DNA of 64,000 nucleotides from Flavobacterium ginsenosidimutans (GTDB lineage Bacteria; Bacteroidota; Bacteroidia; Flavobacteriales; Flavobacteriaceae), in NCBI RefSeq assembly GCF_003254625.1, contig NZ_QJRJ01000077.1, forward strand, positions 248,001-312,000, read 5' to 3'. Below, one piece after another: positions 7,811-16,534 of this stretch. The notes under the pieces are model-generated. The model searched no databases. It saw only the letters and a list, made by a program, of their open reading frames with translations, and was not told the DNA's origin. Numbering within the stretch: the stretch's first letter is position 1; every line of letters begins with the position of its first letter. Made by a program: the position numbers and the translations under genes.

Positions 7811-10597
7811 ATGAAGAAAATGAAAAATTGGTTACTGACCGGACTATTTTTTATGATAGTTTCAACCGTATTTTCTCAAGGAAAAGTTACTGGTACTATT
7901 ACCGACGGAACAGGTTCATTACCAGGAGCAAATGTAGTGATCAAAGGGTCTACTACAGCAACTTCAACAGATTTTGATGGAAAATTTACTCTTAATTCTA
8001 CATCAAGCACAGGAGAGATCGTTGTATCTTTCTTAGGTTATGACAACCAAACTGTAAAATTTACAGTATCAAATGGCGCAACTACAAACTTAGGAACTAT
8101 TACTCTAGTAGCTTCAAATTCTAACGAATTAAGCGAAGTTGTAGTTACAAGTAGCGTTATTGACGTAGCTAAAGACAGAAAAACTCCTGTTGCAGTTTCG
8201 ACAATTAAAGCAGCTGAAATTCAATCAAAATTAGGATCTCAAGAGTTCCCTGAAATCTTAAAAAGTACTCCATCTGTATATGCTTCAAAAGCAGGAGGTG
8301 GATATGGAGATTCAAGAATTGCGATTCGTGGATTTGACCAAAAAAATATTGCAGTTATGATCAATGGAGTTCCAATCAATGATATGGAAAATAGCTCTGT
8401 TTACTGGAGTAACTGGGCAGGTATCTCTGATGTAACATCTGCTATGCAGGTTCAAAGAGGTCTTGGAGCTTCTAAATTAGCTATTTCTTCTGTTGGAGGT
8501 ACAATCAACATTGTAACTAAAACATCTGATATGAAAGAAGGAGGATCTGTTTCTTCAAGCTTTGGTAACAATAATTACTTAAAAACACAAGCTTCTTACA
8601 ACACAGGAGTTATGAAAAACGGACTTTCAGCTTCTGTTTTATTTAGTAGAACAGCTGGAGACGGATACGTTGATGCTACTGAATTTGAAGGATACAATTA
8701 TTTCATTGCTTTAGGTTACAAAGCTAGCGATAAGCATAACTTCCAATTTACATTCACAGGAGCACCTCAATGGCACGACCAAAGATCTACATCTCCACTT
8801 TTAAGTGATTACATTAAATACGGTAATGGTACTGATCCAAACATCAAATACAACTCTGATTGGGGAATGAGAAATGGTGAAGAATATAATTTAAAAACAA
8901 ATTATTACCACAAACCAGTAATGTCTCTTAACTGGGATTACGATATCAACTCAACTACAAAATTATCTACAGTAGCTTATGCTTCATGGGGACGTGGAGG
9001 AGGTACTACTACAAATGGTGGTATTAGAGGAAACAACGCTTACTCAACAAACAACTCATTAAGAACACCTGATGGTCTTGTGAATTTTGATTTAATCGAA
9101 AACTGGAACTCAGGACAAGCTACAACTTTAGGAACAAGAGTTCCAGTAAACGGACAATACGAAAACAGTGCTGATACAGGTAGTAACAGAGTAAATGGTG
9201 CAACAGTTATCAATAATACAGCAGGTATTTCTCAAATTGCTTCTGTAAACTCTCACAACTGGTATGGTACAGTAATCAATTTAGACAAAAAATTCTCTGA
9301 AAACCTTACATTCGATTTTGGAGTTGAAGGAAGAATGTATCAAGGTATTCACTTTCAAAACTTAATTGATTTACTTGGAGCTGATGTTTACAAAAACACT
9401 GCTGACGTAAATAACAATCCTGGTTATTTTAGCACTACTTATGCTCCAAGACCAAATGGAAATCCATTTATTAGTACAGACTACCAAGATAGAATTAACT
9501 ACTGGAATGACAGTAAAGTTAATTACTATGGAGCTTTTACACAATTGGAATATACTACTGGTAACTTGACGGCTTTCCTTCAAGGAGCTATATCTCAACA
9601 AGCTTACCAAAGAATTGACCACTTCAAGTATGCTTATGATAATCCTCTTGCTAAAACAGGTTTCAAAACTATTACTGGTGGAGATATTAAAGCTGGAGCT
9701 AATTATAACATTGACGAACACCATAATGTATTTGTAAATGGAGGTATATACTCAAAACAACCGTTTTTCAATGCAGTATACCCTAACAATGCTTCAATTG
9801 TTAACCCGAACCTTACAAACGAGAAAATCAAAGCAATCGAACTTGGTTACGGTTTCCGTTCTGGAATCTTTAATGCTAACTTAAATGCTTATTATACTAC
9901 TTGGGATGACAGATTTACAACTGCAACTGACCAAGCAGCGACTAACCCTAGCGGATATTATACTTTCCAAGGTGTTAATGAAATACATAAAGGTGTTGAG
10001 TTAGATGTTACAGCTAAACCAATTGACAAGTTAAAATTAAACGGAATGATCTCTATTGGTGACTGGAAATATAGCGGTAATGCTACAAGTAGCCGTTTTG
10101 ATGTTGCTAATAACCCAATTGATGGAGACCAACCTTTATACTTGGATGGAGTTAAAGTTGGAAACAATGCTCAAACAACAATGGCACTTGGTGCGGCTTA
10201 TGAGATCTTAAACGGTCTTAATGTTGATGCAAACCTTAACTACTCAGAAAAATTATACGGAAATATCGATGTAGCTAAATTCTCTGCTGTTGATAACAAA
10301 GGCGCTATGGAATTACCAGGTTTCGCAACTACAGATGCTGGTGTATCTTACAAATGGAACATTGCTCCTAAGTTAGGTTCATTAAACTTCAGATTAAATG
10401 TAAACAACGTTTTTGATAAAGTTTTCATCAACGAATCATTTACAAACATCTTTGCTGATGACAACATAAGCACTTCAAACCCAGCTTTAGGAACTTATGC
10501 TTCTAACGGTCAGCTTTACAACGGAGTTGCTACTGCAAACAAAGTTTACTTTGGTTACGGAAGAACTTGGAACTTAAGCGTTCGTTACGATTTCTAA
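7811..10597 (+). CDS. TonB-dependent outer-membrane receptor with CarboxypepD_reg-like domain
   Basis: A 928-residue outer-membrane transporter. Order: signal peptide (1-22, ending VFSQ), CarboxypepD_reg-like beta-sandwich (about 24-100), plug (about 115-240 with RIAIRGFDQKNIAVMINGVPIND and ISSVGGTINIVTK) and a 22-strand barrel ending in the terminal strand NLSVRYDF. Unlike the SusC homologue at 55026 it has no SusD partner and lacks the long SusC-type insertions, so it is more likely a receptor for a siderophore, vitamin or peptide. The substrate cannot be read from the sequence. It has its own promoter and terminator. Confidence 0.9.
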   Translation: MKKMKNWLLTGLFFMIVSTVFSQGKVTGTITDGTGSLPGANVVIKGSTTATSTDFDGKFTLNSTSSTGEIVVSFLGYDNQTVKFTVSNGATTNLGTITLVASNSNELSEVVVTSSVIDVAKDRKTPVAVSTIKAAEIQSKLGSQEFPEILKSTPSVYASKAGGGYGDSRIAIRGFDQKNIAVMINGVPINDMENSSVYWSNWAGISDVTSAMQVQRGLGASKLAISSVGGTINIVTKTSDMKEGGSVSSSFGNNNYLKTQASYNTGVMKNGLSASVLFSRTAGDGYVDATEFEGYNYFIALGYKASDKHNFQFTFTGAPQWHDQRSTSPLLSDYIKYGNGTDPNIKYNSDWGMRNGEEYNLKTNYYHKPVMSLNWDYDINSTTKLSTVAYASWGRGGGTTTNGGIRGNNAYSTNNSLRTPDGLVNFDLIENWNSGQATTLGTRVPVNGQYENSADTGSNRVNGATVINNTAGISQIASVNSHNWYGTVINLDKKFSENLTFDFGVEGRMYQGIHFQNLIDLLGADVYKNTADVNNNPGYFSTTYAPRPNGNPFISTDYQDRINYWNDSKVNYYGAFTQLEYTTGNLTAFLQGAISQQAYQRIDHFKYAYDNPLAKTGFKTITGGDIKAGANYNIDEHHNVFVNGGIYSKQPFFNAVYPNNASIVNPNLTNEKIKAIELGYGFRSGIFNANLNAYYTTWDDRFTTATDQAATNPSGYYTFQGVNEIHKGVELDVTAKPIDKLKLNGMISIGDWKYSGNATSSRFDVANNPIDGDQPLYLDGVKVGNNAQTTMALGAAYEILNGLNVDANLNYSEKLYGNIDVAKFSAVDNKGAMELPGFATTDAGVSYKWNIAPKLGSLNFRLNVNNVFDKVFINESFTNIFADDNISTSNPALGTYASNGQLYNGVATANKVYFGYGRTWNLSVRYDF

Positions 10598-10621
10598 GAA
10601 TTTAGAATCTAAATAAATAAT

Positions 10622-10660
10622 AAAAACGGCATTGACTTTTAAGTTTGATGCCGTTTTTTT
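10622..10660 (+). terminator. Intrinsic terminator after the TonB-dependent receptor
   Basis: AAAAACGGCAT (10622-10632) pairs with ATGCCGTTTTT (10648-10658), with a partially paired loop and a T-run. Confidence 0.87.
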
Positions 10661-10705
10661 ATAGCCTTTTTTGCTATATTTGTTTTTAAACAAAAAACAA
10701 AGTTT

Positions 10706-11128
10706 ATGTATAATTTTCTACAAAAATTCCACTCTGGTTGGGCGTACTTAGCATTGCTTCTTTTACTTGTTGCAGTGGTTAACGCAATTCTCGGAGTAAC
10801 ATCAAAAAAAGAGTTTACTGCTAAAGATCGTAAAATCGCTTTATTTGCCTTAATTGGAACTCATACTCAGTTATTAATTGGTTTAATCTTATATTTTGTT
10901 TCTCCTCTTGGAAAAGCCGCTTTTGGACAAATGTCTAATGCAGAATTAAGATTAACATCATTAGAACACCCTCTAATTAATATTATCGCTATCGTCCTAA
11001 TTACAATTGGATGGTCTAAACATAAAAAACTAATCAATAGTGAAGCTAAATTTAAAACCTTTGCTATTTTTTACGGATTAGGATTACTGCTTATTTTAAG
11101 TAGAATTCCTTGGAACCTTTGGTTCTAA
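10706..11128 (+). CDS. Four-helix integral membrane protein of unknown function
   Basis: A 140-residue protein with four predicted membrane segments (about residues 13-32, 45-66, 85-102 and 118-136). Histidines lie at or near helix ends (FHSGW, GTHTQ, LEHPL), a pattern seen in small heme-b membrane proteins, but no diagnostic motif is present and heme binding is only a possibility. A TATATTTG -7-like element at 10675-10682 lies 23 bases before the start. It is flanked by terminators on both sides and so is monocistronic. Confidence 0.7.
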   Translation: MYNFLQKFHSGWAYLALLLLLVAVVNAILGVTSKKEFTAKDRKIALFALIGTHTQLLIGLILYFVSPLGKAAFGQMSNAELRLTSLEHPLINIIAIVLITIGWSKHKKLINSEAKFKTFAIFYGLGLLLILSRIPWNLWF

Positions 11129-11141
11129 AAAAATACCAATT

Positions 11142-11165
11142 AAAGCCCTCCTACAGGGCTTTTTT
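11142..11165 (+). terminator. Intrinsic terminator
   Basis: AAAGCCCT (11142-11149) pairs with AGGGCTTT (11155-11162) around a 5-base loop, followed by Ts. Confidence 0.88.
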
Positions 11166-11219
11166 TATCTCGGCATATTATTTGTACAAACTCCCCCCAA
11201 GTCTGAAAAAGAATAACCC

Positions 11220-11711
11220 ATGAGAAATAAAAAAACCATTTTATTCGCCACAATTGCTCTAACGTTACTTAGCGGCTTTACCTATGTGATAAGCCAAACC
11301 AAACCTACAACAGAACCTAAAATTGTTCAAGACACTGTTAAAAATGTAAAACCAACTATTGTTCCCTTACCAGAGGACTCAGTTTTTACAGATAAAGGTT
11401 TAAAACTTAGACCATACAAGAAAAACGCTCATGCATCCTACTACGCAGATCGTTTTAACGGAAAAAGAACCGCTAACGGAAGCAGATTCAACAACAACAG
11501 TTACACTGCTGCCCACAAAAAACTTCCTTTTGGAACTAGGGTAAAAGTAACAAATGAAGCCAATGGCAAATTCGTTATCGTAAAAATTACAGATCGCGGA
11601 CCTTTTGTAAAAACCCGCGAAATCGATTTGTCTAAAAGAGCTTTTATGGACATCACAAAAAGCAAAGGTGCCGGAGCAATGAAGGTTACCATTGAAACCA
11701 TAGTAGAATAA
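11220..11711 (+). CDS. RlpA-family septal ring lytic transglycosylase / double-psi beta-barrel protein
   Basis: A 163-residue exported protein with an N-terminal signal (about 1-25) and a spacer to residue 70. It ends in an RlpA-type double-psi beta-barrel: ASYYADRFNGKRTANG, TAAHKKLPFGTRVKVTN, ITDRGPFVKTREIDLSKRAF. The catalytic Asp of RlpA/MltA-like enzymes lies in the TDRGP motif, which is intact. No SPOR domain is attached, so its site of action is unclear, but a role in peptidoglycan remodelling is expected. It converges on the DinB-like gene, with a shared bidirectional terminator between them. Confidence 0.88.
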   Translation: MRNKKTILFATIALTLLSGFTYVISQTKPTTEPKIVQDTVKNVKPTIVPLPEDSVFTDKGLKLRPYKKNAHASYYADRFNGKRTANGSRFNNNSYTAAHKKLPFGTRVKVTNEANGKFVIVKITDRGPFVKTREIDLSKRAFMDITKSKGAGAMKVTIETIVE

Positions 11712-11738
11712 AAAAATCCCGCTTAAAGCGGGATTTTT
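11712..11738. terminator. Bidirectional terminator between convergent genes
   Basis: AAAATCCCGCTT and AAGCGGGATTTT form a 12-bp stem with A and T tracts on both sides. It can serve the rlpA-like gene on the plus strand and the DinB-like gene on the minus strand. Confidence 0.88.
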
Positions 11739-11741
11739 ATT

Positions 11742-12197
11742 TTAAACCAATTTTCTTAGCGCCATTGCGATTCCGCTATGAAGTCCTTCATGATAATTAT
11801 TAAAATCTAAAGCACCTTGGACATGACGAAGCGTGAATCCGATGCTTGTAGTATATTCATGGTAATCAACAAAAAGACCACTTTCAAAATCATTTTTTGT
11901 TTTTTCTAATGTTGTCGAAAGCAATGTTCTAATTTCGTCGACCTCAGCCTGAGAAACATCTCCTTCAGGTTTGGTTCCCTTTCTGTATTTGTTAATGAAA
12001 TCTTCAGAAACCATTGTTGGAAGACCTGATAATTTATAAACCAAAACCTGTTGCGAAGAAATACAATGGCCTATATTCCAAATAATATTATTGTTAAAAC
12101 CATCTGGAATTTTGTTTAATTGTTCTAATGAATGACCATCTAAAATTTTCAAAAGAATTTCTCTAATCGTTTTTTGTACATCAAAAACTGAACTCAT
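11742..12197 (-). CDS. DinB-family protein
   Basis: A 151-residue four-helix-bundle protein of the DinB/YfiT-like group, which are small metal-binding proteins, some acting as bacillithiol- or mycothiol-dependent transferases. The metal triad positions are visible: His in NIGHCISSQ (about residue 44) and the two His in NNYHEGLHSG near the C-terminus. It has no signal peptide and is likely cytosolic. It is convergent with the rlpA-like gene and divergent from the ArsC-like gene. Substrate unknown. Confidence 0.85.
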   Translation of the reverse strand: MSSVFDVQKTIREILLKILDGHSLEQLNKIPDGFNNNIIWNIGHCISSQQVLVYKLSGLPTMVSEDFINKYRKGTKPEGDVSQAEVDEIRTLLSTTLEKTKNDFESGLFVDYHEYTTSIGFTLRHVQGALDFNNYHEGLHSGIAMALRKLV

Positions 12198-12276
12198 AAT
12201 TTTATTTTTTTTCTAAAATTAGGCATTTTTAAGTTTCAAATGAATTTTCTTTGTATTCTAATAAAATTCAAAAATC

Positions 12277-12624
12277 ATGAACAAAATATATTATTTATCA
12301 TCTTGCGATACTTGCAGAAAAATCATTAAAAGTTTACCCGAAAACAATTTAGTTTTTCAAGACATAAGACAAGATCCTATTACAGAAGATCAGCTTGAAG
12401 AAATGTACAACCTTTCAGGAAGTTATGAAGCGTTATTCAGTAAAAAAGCTCAATTATACAAATCAATGGACTTAAAAAACAAGTCTTTAACTGAGGCTGA
12501 TTTTAAAAAATATATTTTAGAACATTATACTTTCTTAAGTCGCCCAGTTTTTATCATTGACGGAAAAATTTACATTGGCAACAGCCAAAAAAATGTAGCA
12601 GAAGTCATAAATGCTCTAACGTAA
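12277..12624 (+). CDS. ArsC/Spx-family thioredoxin-fold protein
   Basis: A 115-residue protein. The N-terminal CDTC motif (residues 10-13 in LSSCDTCRK) and the C-terminal LSRPVFIIDGKIYIGN segment match the arsenate reductase/Spx family, in which the conserved Arg-Pro precedes a cis-Pro-type loop. No arsenic resistance genes are nearby, so arsenate reduction is unproven; a general thiol-disulfide role is equally possible. Confidence 0.85.
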   Translation: MNKIYYLSSCDTCRKIIKSLPENNLVFQDIRQDPITEDQLEEMYNLSGSYEALFSKKAQLYKSMDLKNKSLTEADFKKYILEHYTFLSRPVFIIDGKIYIGNSQKNVAEVINALT

Positions 12625-12692
12625 GAATAACCGTAAATTTTGACCTACAAAACTGATTCACAATTTACAACACAAGGCATCAAACTTTTAAT

Positions 12693-12700
12693 TATCTTTG
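12693..12700 (+). promoter_or_regulatory. -7 promoter element of the yicC-like gene
   Basis: TATCTTTG matches TAnnTTTG and lies 19 bases before the ATG at 12720. No TTG is seen at the expected distance. Confidence 0.5.
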
Positions 12701-12719
12701 CGCCTTTATACTCAATTAT

Positions 12720-13580
12720 ATGATACAATCTATGACAGGGTTTGGCAAAGCTTCTTTGCAATTGCCTACAAAAAAAATTACCGTTGAAGTAAAATCCCTA
12801 AACAGTAAAGGTTTAGATTTGAATGTAAGAATGCCATCGCTTTATCGCGAAATGGAACTTGGATTACGAACTCAGATTTCGACTAAATTAGAAAGAGGAA
12901 AAATTGATTTTGCGATTTACATCGAAAATACCGCAGAACAAACTTCAACTAAAGTAAATGTGCCTGTCGTAAAATATTATATCACACAGTTAAAAGAAGT
13001 TAATCCTGATGCAGATGAAACTGAATTAATGAAAATGGCGGTTCGTATGCCAGATACATTAAAAACAGAACGTGAAGAAATTGACGAAGATGACTGGGAT
13101 CAAATTCAGGTTATTATAGATGAAGCGCTTCAAAACATCTTAAGTTTTAGAAAAGACGAAGGCGAATCTCTTGAAAAAGAATTCAATTTACGAATTGGAA
13201 ATATTCGCCAATTTATGAACGATACGCTGGCGTTAGATCCAGAACGTGTTCAAGCTATTAAAGATCGTTTGCAAACGGCAATTTCAGAACTGCAAGTTAA
13301 TGTAGACGAAAACCGTTTTGAACAAGAATTAATCTATTATTTAGAAAAATTAGATATCACAGAAGAAAAAGTGCGTTTAGGAAATCATTTAGATTACTTT
13401 TTAGAAACTTTAAATGGTTCTGAAGCTAACGGACGAAAACTTGGCTTTATCACTCAAGAAATGGGACGTGAAATCAATACAATGGGATCTAAATCGAACC
13501 ATGCTCAAATGCAGAAATTGGTCGTAATGATGAAAGATGAATTGGAGAAGATTAAGGAACAAGTATTGAACGTTCTTTAA
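12720..13580 (+). CDS. YicC-family endoribonuclease-like protein
   Basis: A 286-residue cytosolic protein opening with the family hallmark MIQSMTGFGKA and containing VEVKSLNSKGLDLNVRMP and the C-terminal GRKLGFITQEMGREINTMGSK. E. coli YicC is an endoribonuclease linked to small-RNA turnover and stationary-phase growth. yicC next to guanylate kinase is a widespread bacterial arrangement; here only a small unknown gene separates them. The C-terminal DUF1732 region is complete, so the gene appears intact. Confidence 0.92.
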   Translation: MIQSMTGFGKASLQLPTKKITVEVKSLNSKGLDLNVRMPSLYREMELGLRTQISTKLERGKIDFAIYIENTAEQTSTKVNVPVVKYYITQLKEVNPDADETELMKMAVRMPDTLKTEREEIDEDDWDQIQVIIDEALQNILSFRKDEGESLEKEFNLRIGNIRQFMNDTLALDPERVQAIKDRLQTAISELQVNVDENRFEQELIYYLEKLDITEEKVRLGNHLDYFLETLNGSEANGRKLGFITQEMGREINTMGSKSNHAQMQKLVVMMKDELEKIKEQVLNVL

Positions 13581-13611
13581 ATTAAAAAATCCTTTATTGA
13601 TCTTTTTAAGC

Positions 13612-14016
13612 ATGAAAACTATTTTTAAAATCATAGAGAAAGTTTTCCTGCTAATTTGCATAACGATTCTCGCAGATCGCTCTAACTTCCCTCCTAAAGA
13701 ATTTACTCTTATAGGAAAATGGAAAGAAATAGAATCAAGTGGTAGTGATGTAAACAAGCTGTTTCAAATCAGTATAGAAGATGGAAATGAAATAACTTTT
13801 GAGAAAGGAAATATTGCAATAGATAAATTAAAGAATAAAGGCACTTATGAAACTTTTGGAGATAATCTTCATATCTCCTTTCCAAAAGAAGAATACTATT
13901 ACATCATCAATCGTCATAAAACTGACCCTGAAAAAATGTATTTAACACCAGCAGATGAATATTATAGCATTCTTTGTGATGAAGGTTGCGCTTTTTTATA
14001 CAAAAAAATACAATAA
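13612..14016 (+). CDS. Small exported protein of unknown function
   Basis: A 134-residue protein from ATG 13612; an in-frame TTG at 13597 would add five residues but weakens the signal peptide. Residues 1-22 form a hydrophobic signal. The mature part (LIGKWKEIESSG ... GNEITFEKG ... KGTYETFGDNLHISF) follows a lipocalin-like pattern common in Bacteroidota, with a GKW strand then short beta strands, and two cysteines near the end (LCDEGCAF). It is inserted between yicC and gmk. Function unknown. Confidence 0.7.
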   Translation: MKTIFKIIEKVFLLICITILADRSNFPPKEFTLIGKWKEIESSGSDVNKLFQISIEDGNEITFEKGNIAIDKLKNKGTYETFGDNLHISFPKEEYYYIINRHKTDPEKMYLTPADEYYSILCDEGCAFLYKKIQ

Positions 14017-14085
14017 ACAATTTCAATATAAATAAAATATTGAGTTAAGGCTTAAGCTCAAAAGCCTAAAATAAAAGCACATATA

Positions 14086-14661
14086 ATGAACAAAGGAAAA
14101 TTAATTGTTTTTTCGGCACCTTCAGGCTCAGGAAAAACAACTATCGTAAAACATTTATTAGGACAAGAAGATTTAAATCTTGAATTTTCTATTTCGGCAG
14201 CATCGCGCGCACCACGAGGTGAAGAAGTACACGGAAAAGATTATTATTTCATTTCGTTGGAAGAATTCAAAAAGCACATTAAAGCAGAAGATTTCTTAGA
14301 ATGGGAAGAAGTTTACCGTGATAACTTCTACGGTACTTTAAAATCGGAAATTGAAAGAATCTGGGCTTTAGGGAAAAATGTCATTTTTGACATTGACGTA
14401 GTTGGTGGTCTTCGTATTAAACATAAATTTCCAGAAGAAACTCTTGCTGTTTTTGTTAAACCTCCAAGTGTTGACGAATTAAAACGCCGATTAAAACAAC
14501 GTTCTACAGAAAGCGAAGACAAAATCAATATGCGTATTGCAAAAGCTTCTGTAGAATTGGCAACTGCTCCTCAATTTGACGTAATCATCAAAAACTATGA
14601 TTTACCAGTTGCCCTTGAAGAAGCGCATCAACTGGTTAAGGATTTTATTTCTAAAAAGTGA
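14086..14661 (+). CDS. gmk: Guanylate kinase
   Basis: Phosphorylates GMP to GDP. A 191-residue protein with P-loop SGSGKTT (about residues 13-19), the GMP-binding SRAPRGEEVHGKDYYF segment, and IFDIDVVGGLRIK. The lid and C-terminus (RSTESEDKINMRIAKA) are complete. In related genomes gmk is usually followed directly by nadD; here a four-helix-bundle gene intervenes. Confidence 0.96.
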   Translation: MNKGKLIVFSAPSGSGKTTIVKHLLGQEDLNLEFSISAASRAPRGEEVHGKDYYFISLEEFKKHIKAEDFLEWEEVYRDNFYGTLKSEIERIWALGKNVIFDIDVVGGLRIKHKFPEETLAVFVKPPSVDELKRRLKQRSTESEDKINMRIAKASVELATAPQFDVIIKNYDLPVALEEAHQLVKDFISKK

Positions 14662-14686
14662 TTAGTGAATAGTAATTAGTCATTAG
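14657..14686. repeat. Left flank repeat of the four-helix-bundle insertion
   Basis: An AT-rich repeat of AGTGATTAG, AATAGT and AATTAG words. It overlaps the gmk stop codon and is an imperfect inverted match to 15055-15085. The same word family recurs at 29149-29217 and near 35120. Confidence 0.6.
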
Positions 14687-14700
14687 CTTAAAAAACAAGT

Positions 14701-15060
14701 ATGATAAAGTCTTATAAAGATTTACTGGTTTGGCAAAAAGGAGTTAAAATAGTTTCTTTAGTTTACCAGTTAGTAAAATCATTTCCTCAAGAAGAATTAT
14801 ATGCTTTAACAAGTCAGTTAAAAAGAGCTTCCGTTTCAATTCCCTCAAATATAGCAGAAGGTTATGGCAGGAATACAGATAAATCTTTTAGCCATTTTTT
14901 AAACATATCAAGAGGTTCTTTGTTCGAAATCGAGACTCAATTATTAATTGCTAATGACCTTGGTTTTATAACCAATCAAACTCTTTATGCAGAAATTTTA
15001 AATCAAATTGAGGAAGAATCAAAAATGATTAATGCCTTTTCAAAAACACTAAAAGACTAA
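14701..15060 (+). CDS. Four-helix-bundle protein (S23/IVS-like)
   Basis: A 119-residue protein of the family first seen in intervening sequences of 23S rRNA genes and related to the Avd accessory protein of diversity-generating retroelements. Typical features: YKDLLVWQKG at the N-terminus, LTSQLKRASVSIPSNIAEG in the second helix and SRGSLFEIETQL in the third. These proteins form pentameric helical barrels and bind nucleic acid in some cases; the function of free-standing copies is unknown. The gene is flanked by inverted AT-rich repeats (14657-14686 and 15055-15085), which suggests insertion as a unit between gmk and nadD. Confidence 0.9.
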   Translation: MIKSYKDLLVWQKGVKIVSLVYQLVKSFPQEELYALTSQLKRASVSIPSNIAEGYGRNTDKSFSHFLNISRGSLFEIETQLLIANDLGFITNQTLYAEILNQIEEESKMINAFSKTLKD

Positions 15061-15085
15061 TCACTCTTTACTAATCACTAGTTAC
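15055..15085. repeat. Right flank repeat of the four-helix-bundle insertion
   Basis: GACTAATCACT and ACTAATCACTAGTTAC words. It is the inverted partner of 14657-14686 and supplies the stop codon region of the four-helix-bundle gene. Confidence 0.6.
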
Positions 15086-15092
15086 TACAACT

Positions 15093-15674
15093 ATGAAAAT
15101 AGGTCTTTATTTCGGAACATATAATCCTATACACGTTGGTCATTTAATCATTGCCAATCATATGGCAGAATATGCTGGTTTAGATCAGATTTGGATGGTT
15201 GTTACACCTCATAATCCGTTAAAAAAGAAAGCGACTTTATTAGACGACCAACAGCGCTTGCAAATGGTTTTTCTGGCAACAGAAGATTATCCGAAAATAA
15301 AACCGTCTGACATTGAATTTAAATTACCTCAGCCGAGTTATACCGTTATCACACTCGCTCATTTACAAGAGAAATATCCAAATCATGAGTTTTCATTGAT
15401 TATGGGCGAAGACAACTTGAAAACGCTTCATAAATGGAGGAACTATGAAGTAATCCTCGAAAATCATGATATTTATGTGTATCCAAGAATTTCTGACGAA
15501 CCAGAAAATGTCGAATTAAAATCGCATCCAAAAATTCATGTAATCGATGCGCCAATTGTAGAAATCTCTTCGACTTTTATTCGAAATAATATTAAAGAAG
15601 GTAAAAATATTCAGCCTTTATTGCCTCCAAAGGTTTGGGAATATATTGATCATAATAATTTTTATAAGAAGTAA
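15093..15674 (+). CDS. nadD: Nicotinate-nucleotide adenylyltransferase
   Basis: Transfers AMP from ATP to nicotinate mononucleotide (de novo NAD synthesis and Preiss-Handler route). A 193-residue protein with the nucleotidyltransferase HxGH motif (HVGH, residues 15-18), GEDNLKTLHKWRNYE and the C-terminal ISSTFIR motif. Reasonably close (1.6 kb) to the separate NAD-recycling operon on the opposite strand, which has no adenylyltransferase of its own. Its stop codon abuts the next ATG. Confidence 0.95.
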   Translation: MKIGLYFGTYNPIHVGHLIIANHMAEYAGLDQIWMVVTPHNPLKKKATLLDDQQRLQMVFLATEDYPKIKPSDIEFKLPQPSYTVITLAHLQEKYPNHEFSLIMGEDNLKTLHKWRNYEVILENHDIYVYPRISDEPENVELKSHPKIHVIDAPIVEISSTFIRNNIKEGKNIQPLLPPKVWEYIDHNNFYKK

Positions 15675-16379
15675 ATGCTTTTTTCTGCTTCGATTTTTAT
15701 TCCTGAAAAAACTAAATTCTTCAATTTAACCCTATCAGAGAAATTATCTTATTTTTCTCTAGGAGCAATGATGTTTTATGCTTTAACACTTGTAATAATT
15801 GAATATTTTGTTGGTTATCAACTATCTCAATATTTCTACTATCCATTACCTGTGATTTTACTACCACATCTTGCGGGATTATTCATTAGATTTACAGAAT
15901 TCGAAAATCTAAATGGCTGTTTTGAAGGAACAATTTCATTACAGGAAGATTTCTTAATGATAAATGAAATTGAATATAAATATACAGAATTAGAGAATTT
16001 AGTAATTTATGGAAACTCATTTTCTGGAGAAAAAACACAAAACTATAGATTCGGTCCAATGTATGGGAATGGCATCCAAAATCTAATTTCATTTACTCAT
16101 AACGGAATTAAAATTGAAAAACATTTTCAATTAAATTCAGAACGCCATCTTGATGAATTGCAAAATGCTTTAATTCATATTATTACTGAGGAAAAAATTC
16201 CTTTCAAAAAAGAATATCTAAATTTTATCAATGAAGAACATCGTTCCTATATTCTTTTCGAATTTTTAATTGGAAAATTAATACGAGAAAAGCAAATTAG
16301 CAACAAAGAAGGTCTTAGTTTAATAAAATTTAATTCAAACAAAGATGCTCAGGAATTTAAAGCAAAATATTGCAGTTAA
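15675..16379 (+). CDS. Membrane protein of unknown function with two N-terminal helices
   Basis: A 234-residue protein starting immediately after the nadD stop. Two hydrophobic segments (about residues 28-45 and 55-75) are followed by a soluble region (GCFEGTISLQEDFLMIN ... HFQLNSERHLDELQNAL) that looks like a PH-like or DUF-type domain of small-protein sensors. No recognised family. Translational coupling to nadD is likely by position only. Confidence 0.65.
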   Translation: MLFSASIFIPEKTKFFNLTLSEKLSYFSLGAMMFYALTLVIIEYFVGYQLSQYFYYPLPVILLPHLAGLFIRFTEFENLNGCFEGTISLQEDFLMINEIEYKYTELENLVIYGNSFSGEKTQNYRFGPMYGNGIQNLISFTHNGIKIEKHFQLNSERHLDELQNALIHIITEEKIPFKKEYLNFINEEHRSYILFEFLIGKLIREKQISNKEGLSLIKFNSNKDAQEFKAKYCS

Positions 16380-16385
16380 ATTTTT

Positions 16386-16515
16386 GAATTGCCTCCAGTT
16401 TTAACTGGAGGTTTTTTATTTTCAACAATACATGGCTTTAGCCAAAATACAATGTTTGGCTAAAGCCGATATTGGGATATTTCTTTTAACCTCCAGTTAA
16501 AACTGGAGGCAATTC
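16386..16515. repeat. Nested inverted-repeat element (CCTCCAGTT / GGCTTTAGCC modules)
   Basis: The outer arms are two palindromes, GAATTGCCTCCAGTTTTAAC-type at 16386-16411 and its inverted copy at 16488-16515. Between them GGCTTTAGCCAAA (16434-16446) faces TTTGGCTAAAGCC (16455-16467). The left palindrome is followed by TTTTTT, so it could terminate the upstream gene. The design resembles a composite REP/MITE-like element. Confidence 0.7.
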
Positions 16516-16534
16516 ATTCCAACCATACACAATC

